Shown here: in pieces, positions 7,963-16,592 of the stretch | Layout: the number at the start of each line of letters is the position of its first letter | How positions within the stretch are numbered: position 1 is the first letter of the stretch | Assembly: GCF_036169555.1 (NCBI RefSeq) | Contig: NZ_CP108032.1 | Coordinates: 7,068,001-7,132,000 of the forward strand | From: Streptomyces sp. NBC_00306 | Lineage (GTDB): Bacteria; Actinomycetota; Actinomycetes; Streptomycetales; Streptomycetaceae | Direction of reading: 5' to 3' | Length of the DNA: 64,000 nt | Position numbers and translations under genes: made by a program | Notes under the pieces: generated by a model | Seen by the model: only the letters and a program-made list of their open reading frames with translations | Database searches by the model: none | What the model was told of the DNA's origin: nothing

Positions 7963-8868
7963 CTACCGCCCGCGTCCGAGGAAGCCGCTGATCCGCTCGC
8001 GCAGCCCCTGCGCGTCGAGGCCCTGCGCTGTCAGATGCTCGTCCAGGGAGCCGTAGCGGCGCAGTTCCTCGCGGGAGACGCCGAGGCCGAGGACCCGGTG
8101 CGGCAGGTCCGCGAGGGCGTCATTGGCGGCGGTGGTCGAGGTGCCCGCGAGATAGGGCTCGACGAGCACGACGTCCGCCGCCCGCGCACCGGCCACCGCC
8201 GCGCGCAGCGCCCCGCCGTCGAAGGGCCGCACCGTGGTGGCGTAGAGCACGGTCACATCGAGACCCTCCGTGGCGGCGAGGACGTTGTCCAGCATCGGGC
8301 CGACCGCGACGACCACGCCGGCGGCCCCCTCGCGTACGCGGAGGAAGCGGGCGCCGTCGACATCGAGCCCCTGCGCGTTCGACTGGAGCGACAACCGGAC
8401 GTACACCCGGTCGTCCCCCGCCACCGCGTGCCGGATCAGCGACTCGGCCTCGTCCGGATGGCCGGGTACATGGACCGTCCAGCCCTCCAGGGTGTCGAGC
8501 AGCGCCACGTCGCCCGGTGACATATGGGTGAAGCCGCCCGCCGGCCAGTCGTAGGACGCGCCGGCGCTCACCAGCACGCCGCCCGCGTCCTGGTGGCCCA
8601 AGTCGAGCTTCACCTGCTCGAAGGGCCGCTCCACCAGGAAGCTCGCGAAGGTGTGCATGACCGGGCGCATTCCGGCGAGAGCCATGCCGCCGCCGACCCC
8701 GACCAGCAGCTGTTCCCTGATGCCCACGTTGATCACGCGGTCCGGGTGCCTGCGGTGCGCCCCGTCGAAGCCGTCCCTGCTGATCTCGGCGAGCACGACG
8801 GCGAGCCGCGCGTCCTCGTCCAGCAGGCGGCTCGTGGTCGCGATGAACCGGTCACGCATCGTGTCCAT
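7963..8868 (-). CDS. Transketolase, C-terminal (pyrimidine-binding) subunit
   Basis: This 301-aa protein covers the second half of a two-subunit transketolase: a Pyr domain with INVGIREQLLVGVGGGMALAGMRP, holding the glutamate (in REQ) that activates the thiazolium ring, followed by the transketolase C-terminal domain (VTVLYATTVRPFDG, VVLVEPYLAG). With the N-terminal subunit encoded 55 bases upstream it would move two-carbon units between sugar phosphates in the pentose phosphate pathway. Split transketolases of this kind are usually accessory enzymes in actinomycetes and may serve a specialised pathway. The ATG at 8868 is the only reasonable start. Confidence 0.88.
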   Translation of the reverse strand: MDTMRDRFIATTSRLLDEDARLAVVLAEISRDGFDGAHRRHPDRVINVGIREQLLVGVGGGMALAGMRPVMHTFASFLVERPFEQVKLDLGHQDAGGVLVSAGASYDWPAGGFTHMSPGDVALLDTLEGWTVHVPGHPDEAESLIRHAVAGDDRVYVRLSLQSNAQGLDVDGARFLRVREGAAGVVVAVGPMLDNVLAATEGLDVTVLYATTVRPFDGGALRAAVAGARAADVVLVEPYLAGTSTTAANDALADLPHRVLGLGVSREELRRYGSLDEHLTAQGLDAQGLRERISGFLGRGR

Positions 8869-8923
8869 GATCAGAATCCCCTCGTGGTGTGTCCGTGTGC
8901 GGTGGTCCGGGCGCTGCGGTGGT

Positions 8924-9760
8924 TCAGGCGTTCTTGGGCTCGACGCGGGCGACGACGGCCCGCGGCCGCCCCGGATGCGGGGCGATGTACGCGGCGTGCA
9001 GCGCCTCGTGGTCCCGGCCGTCGACGGTCTGCGCCGACCAGCCGGCGGCCTCGAACCGGGAGGCGATGCCGCCGGGCCAGCCGTGGGTGGCGGAGGAGTT
9101 GTCGATCACGAGCGTGTGCAGCCGCTCCAGACCGGCGGGCCCCGCATAGGCGATGGCCTCGTGGTTGCTGCCCTCGTCGAGCTCGGCATCCCCGATCAGG
9201 ACCCATACGTGCGGATCGGTAAGGCCGCGGGCCCGCAGCCCGAGCGCGGTGCCGACGGCGAGGGGCAGCCCGTGCCCGAGTGAGCCGCTGCCGATCTCGG
9301 CCCCGGGCACCAGCGTCCGGTCGGGGTGATGCCCGAGAGGTGAGTCGTACGAGCCGAAGCCGGGCAGCCACGCCTCGGGGAAGAAGCCCTTGGCGGCGAG
9401 GACCGCGTAGTACGCCATCGGGCCGTGCCCCTTGGAGAGGAGGAACCGGTCGCGGCCGGGTGCGTCTGCGGTGGCGGGCGAGACACGCAGGACGCGGTCG
9501 TAGAGCACCCACAGGGCGTCGAGCGTGGACGTCGCCGCGGGTCCGTGCTTCTCGTCGCCGGTCATCAGGGCCATCAGTCGATGGAGATCCGATGTGTCGA
9601 GGTCGGGCGCTCCGAGGTCCGATGCGTCGAGGTCCGATGCGTCGAGGTGCGGCGCGACGAGTCCGGGTGCGTCGAGATCCCGTGCTGCCCGCCCGGGCGC
9701 TGCGTCGGCGTCCGGTGAGATCGCTGTGCGCGTGGTCGATGTCGTCGTCATGAGGACCAC
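8924..9760 (-). CDS. Transketolase, N-terminal (thiamine diphosphate-binding) subunit with repeat-rich leader
   Basis: This 278-aa partner of the downstream C-terminal subunit carries the diphosphate/Mg-binding half: LLSKGHGPMAYYAVLA, GSLGHGLPLAVGTALG, and the metal motif GDAELDEGSNHEA near residue 180. The N-terminal 60 residues are unusual, a degenerate pentapeptide repeat (HLDASDLDASDLGAPDLD) encoded by a 15-base DNA repeat at 9584-9673. The family normally starts at about LMALMTGDEKHGPA, so this leader is an addition of unknown purpose. The start is GTG at 9760, with GAGG seven bases upstream, or the ATG three codons later. Confidence 0.87.
   Translation of the reverse strand: MVLMTTTSTTRTAISPDADAAPGRAARDLDAPGLVAPHLDASDLDASDLGAPDLDTSDLHRLMALMTGDEKHGPAATSTLDALWVLYDRVLRVSPATADAPGRDRFLLSKGHGPMAYYAVLAAKGFFPEAWLPGFGSYDSPLGHHPDRTLVPGAEIGSGSLGHGLPLAVGTALGLRARGLTDPHVWVLIGDAELDEGSNHEAIAYAGPAGLERLHTLVIDNSSATHGWPGGIASRFEAAGWSAQTVDGRDHEALHAAYIAPHPGRPRAVVARVEPKNA
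9584..9673. repeat. Six tandem 15-base units inside the transketolase N-terminal gene
   Basis: Six imperfect copies of a unit like GAGGTCCGATGCGTC run end to end at 9584, 9599, 9614, 9629, 9644 and 9659, with a partial seventh from 9674. Because 15 is a multiple of 3, copy-number change keeps the reading frame and only lengthens or shortens the (L-D-x-S-D)-like leader. Copies three and four are identical. Confidence 0.85.
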
Positions 9761-9861
9761 CGTGCAACCTCAGCTTTGGTTGAGGTCAAGCGCTTCTGTG
9801 GGCCGGTCCGGTATGCGCCGTCCGTGCGGAAAGCGGTTCGTGACCACCCGGGGAAGTGCGG

Positions 9862-9867
9862 TATTGT
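9862..9867 (+). promoter_or_regulatory. Probable -10 box of the first tRNA-Pro gene
   Basis: TATTGT at 9862-9867 lies 45 bases before the tRNA. The second tRNA-Pro copy has TAGTGT at 17140-17145, 40 bases before it, in the same local context (a GT before, TCTC/CTGCG after), which supports a shared promoter. Confidence 0.4.
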
Positions 9868-9912
9868 TCTCATGCGCGTTCGGCCGGGGGAAACCCCAGG
9901 TCAGACGGGCAC

Positions 9913-9989
<77 letters not shown>

Positions 9990-10006
9990 GCGACTTCGCA
10001 GGTCGG

Positions 10007-10046
10007 AGGCCGTATCGGAATCATCCGATACGGCCTGTTCGGTTTT
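10007..10046 (+). terminator. Terminator of tRNA-Pro copy 1
   Basis: AGGCCGTATCGGA (10007-10019) pairs perfectly with TCCGATACGGCCT (10024-10036) over a four-base loop, followed by GTTCGGTTTT. It begins 18 bases after the tRNA. The diverged counterpart follows the second tRNA copy. Confidence 0.88.
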
Positions 10047-10072
10047 CCGTGGCCGTACCATCGGTTCCTGGC

Positions 10073-10831
10073 ATGGACATCACTGTGAGCTGGGGACTGG
10101 TCGCGCTCGCCGCCGCGGCCGCGCTGGTCGGTTTCTCCAAGACGGCGGTCAGCGGGGCGAACACCGTCAGCCTGGCGGTCTTCGCCGCCGTACTCCCCGC
10201 CCGGGAGTCGACGGGCGTCCTCCTTCCCATCCTGATCGCCGGCGACGTGGTCGCGGTGCTCACCTATCGGCGCCACGCGCACTGGCCGACGCTGCTGCGG
10301 CTGTTCCCGGCGGTCGCCGCGGGCGTCGTCGTCGGCACCGTGTTCCTGTTCTGGGCCGACGACCAGGTCGTGCGTACCTCGATCGGGGCGATTCTGCTGC
10401 TGATGGCCGGCGTCACCGCACTGCGCCGCCGCTCGGGAGGGGATGAGGAGCCGTCGTCGTCGGAGAGCCGGCGGCGGGGCCGGCTGAAGGCGCGTTCGTA
10501 CGGGGTGCTCAGCGGGTTCACCACCATGGTCGCCAACGCGGGCGGTCCGGTCATGTCCCTGTATCTGCTCTCCGCGGGCTTCCGGAAGCTGGGTTTCCTG
10601 GGCACGTCCGCGTGGTTCTTCCTGATCGTCAACGTGTCCAAGGTGCCGTTCAGCGTGGGTCTCGGGCTCATCGACCGGACCTCGCTCCTGCTGGACGCGG
10701 TCCTCGTCCTGTTCGTCCTGCCGGGAGCGATGCTCGGGAAATGGTGCGCGGACCGCATCGACCAGGTGCTCTTCGAACGGCTGGTCATCGCGGCGACCGT
10801 GCTGGGCGGTCTCCAACTGCTGCTGTTCTGA
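10073..10831 (+). CDS. TauE/SafE-family membrane permease
   Basis: This 252-aa integral membrane protein has about eight hydrophobic segments and the TauE/SafE signature start, WGLVALAAAAALVGFSKTAV, with a second half-repeat around SGFTTMVANAGGPVMSLYLL. The family exports sulfite or organosulfur anions, but many actinobacterial members have no known substrate. The ATG at 10073 was chosen because the membrane domain begins at once and the upstream frame runs through the tRNA and its terminator. Nothing nearby shows what is exported. Confidence 0.85.
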   Translation: MDITVSWGLVALAAAAALVGFSKTAVSGANTVSLAVFAAVLPARESTGVLLPILIAGDVVAVLTYRRHAHWPTLLRLFPAVAAGVVVGTVFLFWADDQVVRTSIGAILLLMAGVTALRRRSGGDEEPSSSESRRRGRLKARSYGVLSGFTTMVANAGGPVMSLYLLSAGFRKLGFLGTSAWFFLIVNVSKVPFSVGLGLIDRTSLLLDAVLVLFVLPGAMLGKWCADRIDQVLFERLVIAATVLGGLQLLLF

Positions 10832-10978
10832 CAGCCGTTCGTGCGCCTGCTCCGATGACCGTCCGAGAACGGCACCCTCACCGGCGGGCGTACTTTCCGC
10901 TACCTTCCGCGCGGGTGCACCATGGCCGGACCGACCGGTGGCCGGCCGCCGGTCCTTCTGCCGCCCCGGAGGCGCCGC

Positions 10979-12202
10979 GTGGCCAGAGCCGATCACGCCA
11001 GGCTCGACGACCTGTACCGCGACCCCTATCCGCTGTACGAGCGAGCCCGCCGGAGCGAGGGCCTGACCTTCGTCCCCGAGGTCGACGCCTGGCTGGTCGC
11101 GCGGGACGAGGACGTACGGGAGGTCCTGCGCAGACCGGAGGACTTCTCCTCGCGGCGGGCCCTCCTGCCCGACGTGCTGCCCTCACCGCCGGCCCTGGAG
11201 ATCCTCGGCCGGGGGTTCGGCGGCCGCCCCACCGTGGTGTCCAGCGACGGGGAGGCCCATCATCGCCACCGGGCTCCGCTCAGCAGGGGGATGTCGGCCG
11301 CGCGGGTCGCCGCCCTGGTGCCGTTCGCCGTCGAGCGCGCCGGGACGCTCGTCGACAGCTTCGCGGCGGACGGGCGATTCGAACTGATGGAGACGTACGC
11401 CCGGCAGTTGCCCGGCCAGGTCGTCGGACGGCTGATCGGCCTCGACCCGGTGGACGTACCGGCCGTCGTGTACGGCGGCCACCGCGCCGAGCAACTCCTG
11501 TTCCGCCCACTCGGACCGGACGAACAGATCAGCGCCGCCCAGGACATCGTCGCCCTGCAGAGACTCCTGGACGGCTATGTGCGCGACCGGCGCGAGAACC
11601 CCCGCGACGACCTCTGCTCCGACATGGTCGCGGCGCTCGCGCCCGGTGACGGCGAACTCACCCTCGACCAGCGCCACGAACTCGTCTCCGAACTCCAGAA
11701 CTTTCTGATCGCCGGACATCTCACCACCACCGCGCTGGTCGGCACGACCTTCCTGCATCTTCTGAGCGACCGCCGCCAGTGGGAACTGCTCTGCGCGGAA
11801 CCCGAGTTGATCCCGGCCGCGGTCGAGGAGGCCGCGCGCTACGACAGCGCCGTGCAGGCTTTCCGGCGGGTCACCACGCGGCCCGTCACCGTCGCCGGGA
11901 CCGAGCTGCCCGAGGGCGCCACGCTGCTGGTGGCGTACGGACCGGCCAACCGGGACGAACGGCGCCACGAGCGGGCGGACGTCTTCGACATCACCCGCCC
12001 ACTCTCGCGGCAGCACCTGGCCTTCGGGCACGGGCCGCACGGCTGCCCCGGCTCCCGGCTCGCCCGGGAACAACTGCGGCTCACCCTGGACCTGTTCACG
12101 CGCCGTATGCCCGGGCTGCGCATCGACGAGGACCGGCCGGCGCCGGTGATGCTCCCCACGCTGATCCACCGCTCACCGGAAGCCCTGCACCTCGTCCACT
12201 GA
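10979..12202 (+). CDS. Cytochrome P450
   Basis: This is a 407-aa class I bacterial P450. The haem-ligand loop is FGHGPHGCPGSRLA near residue 345 (FxxGxxxCxG), the I-helix oxygen-binding region is IAGHLTTTALVG near 250, and an ExxR motif (EAAR) lies near 290. I chose the GTG at 10979 because GGAGG at 10968-10972 is six bases upstream and the family length fits; an ATG at 10922 would add 19 proline/arginine-rich residues. No ferredoxin, reductase or biosynthetic cluster is adjacent, so it is an orphan P450 using general redox partners. The substrate is unknown. Confidence 0.9.
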   Translation: MARADHARLDDLYRDPYPLYERARRSEGLTFVPEVDAWLVARDEDVREVLRRPEDFSSRRALLPDVLPSPPALEILGRGFGGRPTVVSSDGEAHHRHRAPLSRGMSAARVAALVPFAVERAGTLVDSFAADGRFELMETYARQLPGQVVGRLIGLDPVDVPAVVYGGHRAEQLLFRPLGPDEQISAAQDIVALQRLLDGYVRDRRENPRDDLCSDMVAALAPGDGELTLDQRHELVSELQNFLIAGHLTTTALVGTTFLHLLSDRRQWELLCAEPELIPAAVEEAARYDSAVQAFRRVTTRPVTVAGTELPEGATLLVAYGPANRDERRHERADVFDITRPLSRQHLAFGHGPHGCPGSRLAREQLRLTLDLFTRRMPGLRIDEDRPAPVMLPTLIHRSPEALHLVH

Positions 12203-12266
12203 ACGGCCGGGGCTCCCCGGGGCCCTCGGTCGGGCTTGCGAGCCGCGGCGACGTAGCCTCGGGGCC

Positions 12267-13028
12267 ATGACCGGCACGCACATCCTGATCCTCGGCGGCA
12301 CGGCCGAGGCGCGGCAGCTCGCCACCGAGCTCGCCGTGCCCGGCGGCGCCCGGGTCACCACCTCGCTCGCCGGGCGGGTGGCACGGCCGCGGTTGCCGGC
12401 CGGTGACGTGCGCATCGGCGGATTCGGCGGAGCCGAGGGACTGGCCGCCTGGCTGCGGGCCGAGCGCGTGGACGCCGTCGTGGACGCCACCCATCCGTTC
12501 GCGGACGTGATCAGCACCCATGCCGCCCGGGCCGCTGCGCTCACCGGCATCCCGCTCGTCGCCCTGCGCAGGCCCGGCTGGCACTCCGGCCCCGGGGACC
12601 GGTGGCACGACGCGCTCTCCCTCGACGACGCCGCGGCGCAGCTGCCGGCCCTGGGGCAGCGGATCTTCCTCACCACCGGACGGCTCGGGCTCGCCGCCTT
12701 CGCCGGCCTCGCCGAACTGCACTTCCTCGTACGGTCCGTGGAGCTCCCCGAACCGCCCCTGCCACCGCACACCGAGACGGTCCTGGCACGGGGCCCGTTC
12801 ACCGTCGACGGCGAGCTGGACCTGATGCGGACCCACCGCATCGACGTGCTGGTCACCAAGGACAGCGGGGGACCGGCCACCGCGGCCAAGCTCGAAGCGG
12901 CCCGGTCGCTGGGGCTGCCGGTCGTGGTGGTCCGCCGGCCGCCCGTGCCCGAAGGCGTACCGGCCGCCGAGGACGTACGCGGAGTGCTCGCGCTGCTCAG
13001 CCGCGCCGCAGCAGATAGGTGTCCATGA
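12267..13028 (+). CDS. cobK: Precorrin-6A reductase
   Basis: This 253-aa enzyme reduces precorrin-6A to precorrin-6B with NADPH in cobalamin (aerobic corrin) synthesis. It starts MTGTHILILGGTAEARQLA, the CobK/CbiJ signature, and has VDATHPFADVISTHAA and DVLVTKDSGGPATAAKLEAA, which are family landmarks. The last 32 bases overlap the convergent cobF gene, whose product makes the substrate of this enzyme. No other cob genes are in the window. Confidence 0.92.
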   Translation: MTGTHILILGGTAEARQLATELAVPGGARVTTSLAGRVARPRLPAGDVRIGGFGGAEGLAAWLRAERVDAVVDATHPFADVISTHAARAAALTGIPLVALRRPGWHSGPGDRWHDALSLDDAAAQLPALGQRIFLTTGRLGLAAFAGLAELHFLVRSVELPEPPLPPHTETVLARGPFTVDGELDLMRTHRIDVLVTKDSGGPATAAKLEAARSLGLPVVVVRRPPVPEGVPAAEDVRGVLALLSRAAADRCP

Positions 13029-13752
13029 TCCAGCCCTTGCGGGCGCGCGCCGCCGCCCGTAGTTCCTCGATGCGGTCCGACACCTCCGACAGCCGGCCCG
13101 ACACCAGGATCTCGTCCTCCGTGCCCACGTACGCGCCCCAGTAGATGTACAGGTCCTGGTCCAGATGGCGGGTGAACGCCTGCCGGGCGTCGAGCATCAC
13201 CACCACGTCGTCCACCCCCTCCGGCCAGCCCTCGGCGAGCCGTCGGCCGGTGGTGATCTGCACCGGGCGCGCGACCCGGTTCAGGCCGGTGCGATGCCGG
13301 GCGAGCAGGGCGGAGACGCTGCTGATGCCGGGAACGACCTCGTGGTCGAAGGCGACCGCGCCGCGTTCCAGGATCTCCTCCAGGATGCCGAGTGTGGAGT
13401 CGTAGAGCGCGGGATCGCCCCAGACGAGGAAGGCCCCGCACTCGTCGTCGGCCAGTTCCTCGGCGATGAACCGTTCGTAGAGATCGGCGCGGCGGCGGCG
13501 CCAGTCGTCGACGGCGGGGGAGTAGTCCGATGTCTGACGGTCCCGCTCCGGATCGCGGGCCTCGACGAGCCGGTATCCGGGGTCGTCGATGTGCGCGTCG
13601 AGAATGTCCCGGCGCAGCCGGGTCAGATCCGCCTTGTCCTCACCCTTGTCGAGGATGAAGAAGGCATCCGCCTTGTTCAGCGCCTTGACGGCCTGGAGCG
13701 TCAGATGGTCGGGGTCGCCCGCCCCGATGCCGATCACATAGATCTTCCTCAC
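12997..13752 (-). CDS. cobF: Precorrin-6A synthase (deacetylating)
   Basis: This 251-aa tetrapyrrole methylase transfers a methyl group from S-adenosylmethionine to C1 of precorrin-5 and releases acetate, giving precorrin-6A. It starts MRKIYVIGIGAGDPDHLTLQ, the GxGxGD motif of the fold, and has the CobF-like FFILDKGEDKADL and FLVWGDPALYDSTLGILEEI. Residues near the C-terminus (DLYIYWGAYVGTEDEILVSG) fit the family. The gene converges on cobK with a 32-base 3' overlap, so the two transcripts are complementary at their ends. Confidence 0.92.
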   Translation of the reverse strand: MRKIYVIGIGAGDPDHLTLQAVKALNKADAFFILDKGEDKADLTRLRRDILDAHIDDPGYRLVEARDPERDRQTSDYSPAVDDWRRRRADLYERFIAEELADDECGAFLVWGDPALYDSTLGILEEILERGAVAFDHEVVPGISSVSALLARHRTGLNRVARPVQITTGRRLAEGWPEGVDDVVVMLDARQAFTRHLDQDLYIYWGAYVGTEDEILVSGRLSEVSDRIEELRAAARARKGWIMDTYLLRRG

Positions 13753-13824
13753 CCCGCCGAGTCTGCCCCATCCGGCTGATCGCGGGACCTACCGGGGTCC
13801 GCGGTCGCGGCATATCCTCCGACC

Positions 13825-14535
13825 ATGCGTGTCGCACTCTTCGTCACTTGCGTCAACGACGCGATGTTTCCGGCCACCGGCATCGCGACCACGCGGCTCC
13901 TGGAACGGCTCGGAGTGGAGGTGGACTTCCCGGCCGGGCAGACCTGTTGCGGACAGCCCCAGTTCAACACCGGGTACCGCCGCGAGACTCGGCCCCTGGT
14001 CGAGCGGACGGCCCGGGTCTTCGAGGAGTACGAGTACGTCGTCACCCCGTCCGGGTCGTGCGCGGCGATGGTGCGCGACCACTATCCGGAGTTCGGGGAG
14101 ACGGGTCTGCCGTCGCGGACGTACGAACTGACGGAGTTCCTGGTCGACGTCCTCGGGGTCACCGACGTCGGAGCGTACTTCCCGCACACCGTGACCTATC
14201 ACCCCTCCTGCCACGGCCTGCGCCTGCTGCGGCTCGGGGACAGACCCCGCAGGCTCCTCGAAGCGGTCAAGGGCCTGGAGCTGCGCGAGCTCCCCGGCGC
14301 CGAGGAGTGCTGCGGCTTCGGCGGCACCTTCGCCGTCAAGAACCCCGATGTCTCCGCCGCCATGGGTCAGGACAAGGTCCGCAACGCCGTCGCCACCCGG
14401 GCCTCCGTCCTGTGCGGCGCGGACAACTCCTGTCTGATGCACATCGGCGGCATCATCCGCCGCCAGGACGAGCCCTTGCGGGCGCTGCACATCGCCGAGA
14501 TCCTCAGCGCGACGGAAGAGGAGCCCCACGTATGA
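13825..14535 (+). CDS. lutA: Lactate utilisation protein A (iron-sulfur, CCG domains)
   Basis: This 236-aa subunit belongs to the LutABC (YkgEFG) complex that oxidises L-lactate to pyruvate. It has two cysteine-rich CCG domains: an N-terminal one with GQTCCGQPQFN near residue 48 and a C-terminal one with HPSCHGL and AEECCGFGGTFAVK near 155, which bind Fe-S centres. The start ATG at 13825 follows the short gap after cobF's divergent start. Its stop overlaps the lutB ATG (ATGA), so the three genes are translationally coupled. Confidence 0.92.
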   Translation: MRVALFVTCVNDAMFPATGIATTRLLERLGVEVDFPAGQTCCGQPQFNTGYRRETRPLVERTARVFEEYEYVVTPSGSCAAMVRDHYPEFGETGLPSRTYELTEFLVDVLGVTDVGAYFPHTVTYHPSCHGLRLLRLGDRPRRLLEAVKGLELRELPGAEECCGFGGTFAVKNPDVSAAMGQDKVRNAVATRASVLCGADNSCLMHIGGIIRRQDEPLRALHIAEILSATEEEPHV

Positions 14536-15950
14536 GCGGGACGTATCTCGGTATGCCGTCCTTCCCCGCCGCCGCCAAGGAGGCGGTGCACGACGTGACG
14601 CTGCGGGCCAATCTGCGGCACGCCACCCACACCATCCGCGACAAGCGGGCCAAGGCCGTCGCGGAGCTCGCCGACTGGTCGCTGCTGCGGGAGGCGGGCA
14701 AGCAGATCAAGGACCACACGCTCCGTCACCTGGACCGGTATCTGGTGCAGTTGGAGGAGCGGGTGACCGCGGCGGGCGGCGTCGTGCACTGGGCCGCCGA
14801 CGCCGACGAGGCCAACCGCATCGTCGCGGATCTGGTCAAGGCCACCGGCGAACGGGAGGTCGTCAAGGTCAAGTCCATGGCGACGCAGGAGATCGGCCTC
14901 AACGAAGCACTGGAGGCCGAGGGCATCGCCGCGTACGAGACGGACCTGGCGGAGCTGATCGTGCAGCTCGGTGACGACCGGCCCTCCCACATCCTCGTCC
15001 CCGCCATCCATCGCAACCGCGGCGAGATCCGCGACATCTTCCGCAGCCGGATGGCGGACTGGGGGCGGGCGGCGCCCGACGGACTGTCCGACACCCCGGC
15101 CGAACTCGCGGAGGCGGCCCGGCTCCACCTCCGCGAGAAGTTCCTGCGCGCCAAGGTGGGCGTCTCCGGGGCCAACTTCATGGTCGCCGAGACCGGAACG
15201 CTCGTCGTCTTCGAATCCGAGGGCAACGGACGCATGTGTCTGACCCTGCCCGAGACCCTGATCTCCGTCGTCGGCATCGAGAAGGTCGTGCCCAGCTGGC
15301 AGGATCTCGAAGTCTTTCTCCAGACCCTGCCGCGCTCCTCGACGGCCGAGCGGATGAACCCCTACACGTCCATGTGGACCGGGACGGCGGACGCCGACGG
15401 GCCGCGGACCTTCCATCTGGTCCTGCTCGACAACGGCCGCACCGACACCCTCGCCGACGAGGTCGGCCGGCAGGCGCTGCGCTGCATCCGCTGCTCCGCC
15501 TGCCTGAACGTGTGCCCGGTGTACGAGCGCGCCGGCGGTCACGCCTACGGCTCGGTCTACCCCGGCCCCATCGGCGCCATCCTCAGCCCTCAACTGCGCG
15601 GCATCCAGAGCGACATCGACGCCTCCCTGCCGTACGCCTCCTCGCTCTGCGGCGCCTGCTACGAGGTCTGTCCCGTCGCCATCGACATCCCCGAAGTCCT
15701 CGTCCATCTGCGGGAGTCGGTCGCGCAGAAGGGCGGCAAGGGACACCGGCTGGAGAAGGCCGCCATCATGGCGGCGGGCTGGGTGCTCAACCACCCCGGC
15801 GCCCTCGCCGCCGGTGAACGTCTTGCTTCGAGGACCCGCAGATTCCATCCGGCGAAACCGCCGGGTGCCGGCGGATGGACCGCGAGCAGGGACCTGCCCG
15901 AAGTGCCCGCGGAATCCTTCCGCGACTGGTGGAAGAAGAACCGCGGATGA
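14532..15950 (+). CDS. lutB: Lactate utilisation protein B (4Fe-4S)
   Basis: This 472-aa central subunit of the lactate oxidation complex has a large LUD domain (about 60-290) with VSGANFMVAETGTLVVFESEG, then two ferredoxin-type clusters, CIRCSACLNVCPVY near residue 316 and CGACYEVCPVAID near 374. The real start is the ATG at 14532 overlapping the lutA stop; the same frame is open 228 codons upstream, but that part only shadows lutA. The C-terminal tail carries FHPAKPPGAGGW, typical of the family. lutC follows with another ATGA overlap. Confidence 0.93.
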   Translation: MSGTYLGMPSFPAAAKEAVHDVTLRANLRHATHTIRDKRAKAVAELADWSLLREAGKQIKDHTLRHLDRYLVQLEERVTAAGGVVHWAADADEANRIVADLVKATGEREVVKVKSMATQEIGLNEALEAEGIAAYETDLAELIVQLGDDRPSHILVPAIHRNRGEIRDIFRSRMADWGRAAPDGLSDTPAELAEAARLHLREKFLRAKVGVSGANFMVAETGTLVVFESEGNGRMCLTLPETLISVVGIEKVVPSWQDLEVFLQTLPRSSTAERMNPYTSMWTGTADADGPRTFHLVLLDNGRTDTLADEVGRQALRCIRCSACLNVCPVYERAGGHAYGSVYPGPIGAILSPQLRGIQSDIDASLPYASSLCGACYEVCPVAIDIPEVLVHLRESVAQKGGKGHRLEKAAIMAAGWVLNHPGALAAGERLASRTRRFHPAKPPGAGGWTASRDLPEVPAESFRDWWKKNRG

Positions 15951-16579
15951 CCTCCTCACGTGACCGCATCCTCGGGCGGATCCGAGCCGCCGTCGGCGAC
16001 GCGCCCGACGTGCCGGAAGCCGCACGCGACTATCTCGCCACCCACACACCGGACGACCCGGCCCTCGTCCTGGACCTGCTGCACGAGAACCTCGCCGACT
16101 ACCGGGCGATCGTGCACCGCAGTACGCCGGCGGCGCTGCCGGGACTGATCGGCGACCTGCTGGACGGGCACGGAGCACGGTCGGTCGCGGTGCCGGACGG
16201 CCTGCCCGAGGACTGGCTCGCGGCCACCGCAGCCGAACGGCGCAGCGACGACGGACCGCTCACGGCGTACGAACTCGACGCGACCGACGCCGTGGTCAGC
16301 GGATGCGCGCTGGCGATCGCCGAGACCGGCACGATCGTGCTCGACGCCGGCCCCGGACAGGGCCGCCGGACACTCACCCTCGTCCCCGATCTGCACATCT
16401 GCGTCGTCCGCGTCCCCGAGCAGGTCGTCGCCTCGGTGCCGCAGGCGATGCCGCGCCTGGACCCGACCCGCCCGCTGACCTGGATCTCCGGTCCGTCCGC
16501 CACCAGCGACATCGAACTGGACCGCGTCGAGGGCGTCCACGGCCCCCGCACCCTGGAAGTCATCCTGCTCCAGGGGTGA
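15947..16579 (+). CDS. lutC: Lactate utilisation protein C
   Basis: This 210-aa LUD-domain protein is the third subunit of the LutABC lactate oxidation complex. It opens MTSSRDRILGRIRAAVGD, holds AIAETGTIVLDAGPGQGRRT near residue 125, and ends with SATSDIELDRVEGVHGPRTL, which is diagnostic. The ATG at 15947 overlaps the lutB stop. No LutP permease or LldR/LutR regulator gene is adjacent, so uptake and control lie elsewhere. Confidence 0.93.
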   Translation: MTSSRDRILGRIRAAVGDAPDVPEAARDYLATHTPDDPALVLDLLHENLADYRAIVHRSTPAALPGLIGDLLDGHGARSVAVPDGLPEDWLAATAAERRSDDGPLTAYELDATDAVVSGCALAIAETGTIVLDAGPGQGRRTLTLVPDLHICVVRVPEQVVASVPQAMPRLDPTRPLTWISGPSATSDIELDRVEGVHGPRTLEVILLQG

Positions 16580-16592
16580 GGCCCACCCGTCG

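Noticed and set aside
9584..9673. CRISPR-like array
   Set aside because: The units are 15 bases, contiguous without spacers, in frame, and inside a coding sequence. They are a coding tandem repeat.
10979..12202. P450 as the marker of a secondary-metabolite cluster
   Set aside because: The neighbours are a TauE-like permease, tRNA and cobalamin genes. No synthase, ferredoxin or tailoring genes are near, so it is treated as an orphan P450.
14367..16178. A 603-codon minus-strand frame across lutB
   Set aside because: Antisense shadow of lutB; the plus-strand frame has complete LutB motifs and ATGA coupling on both sides.
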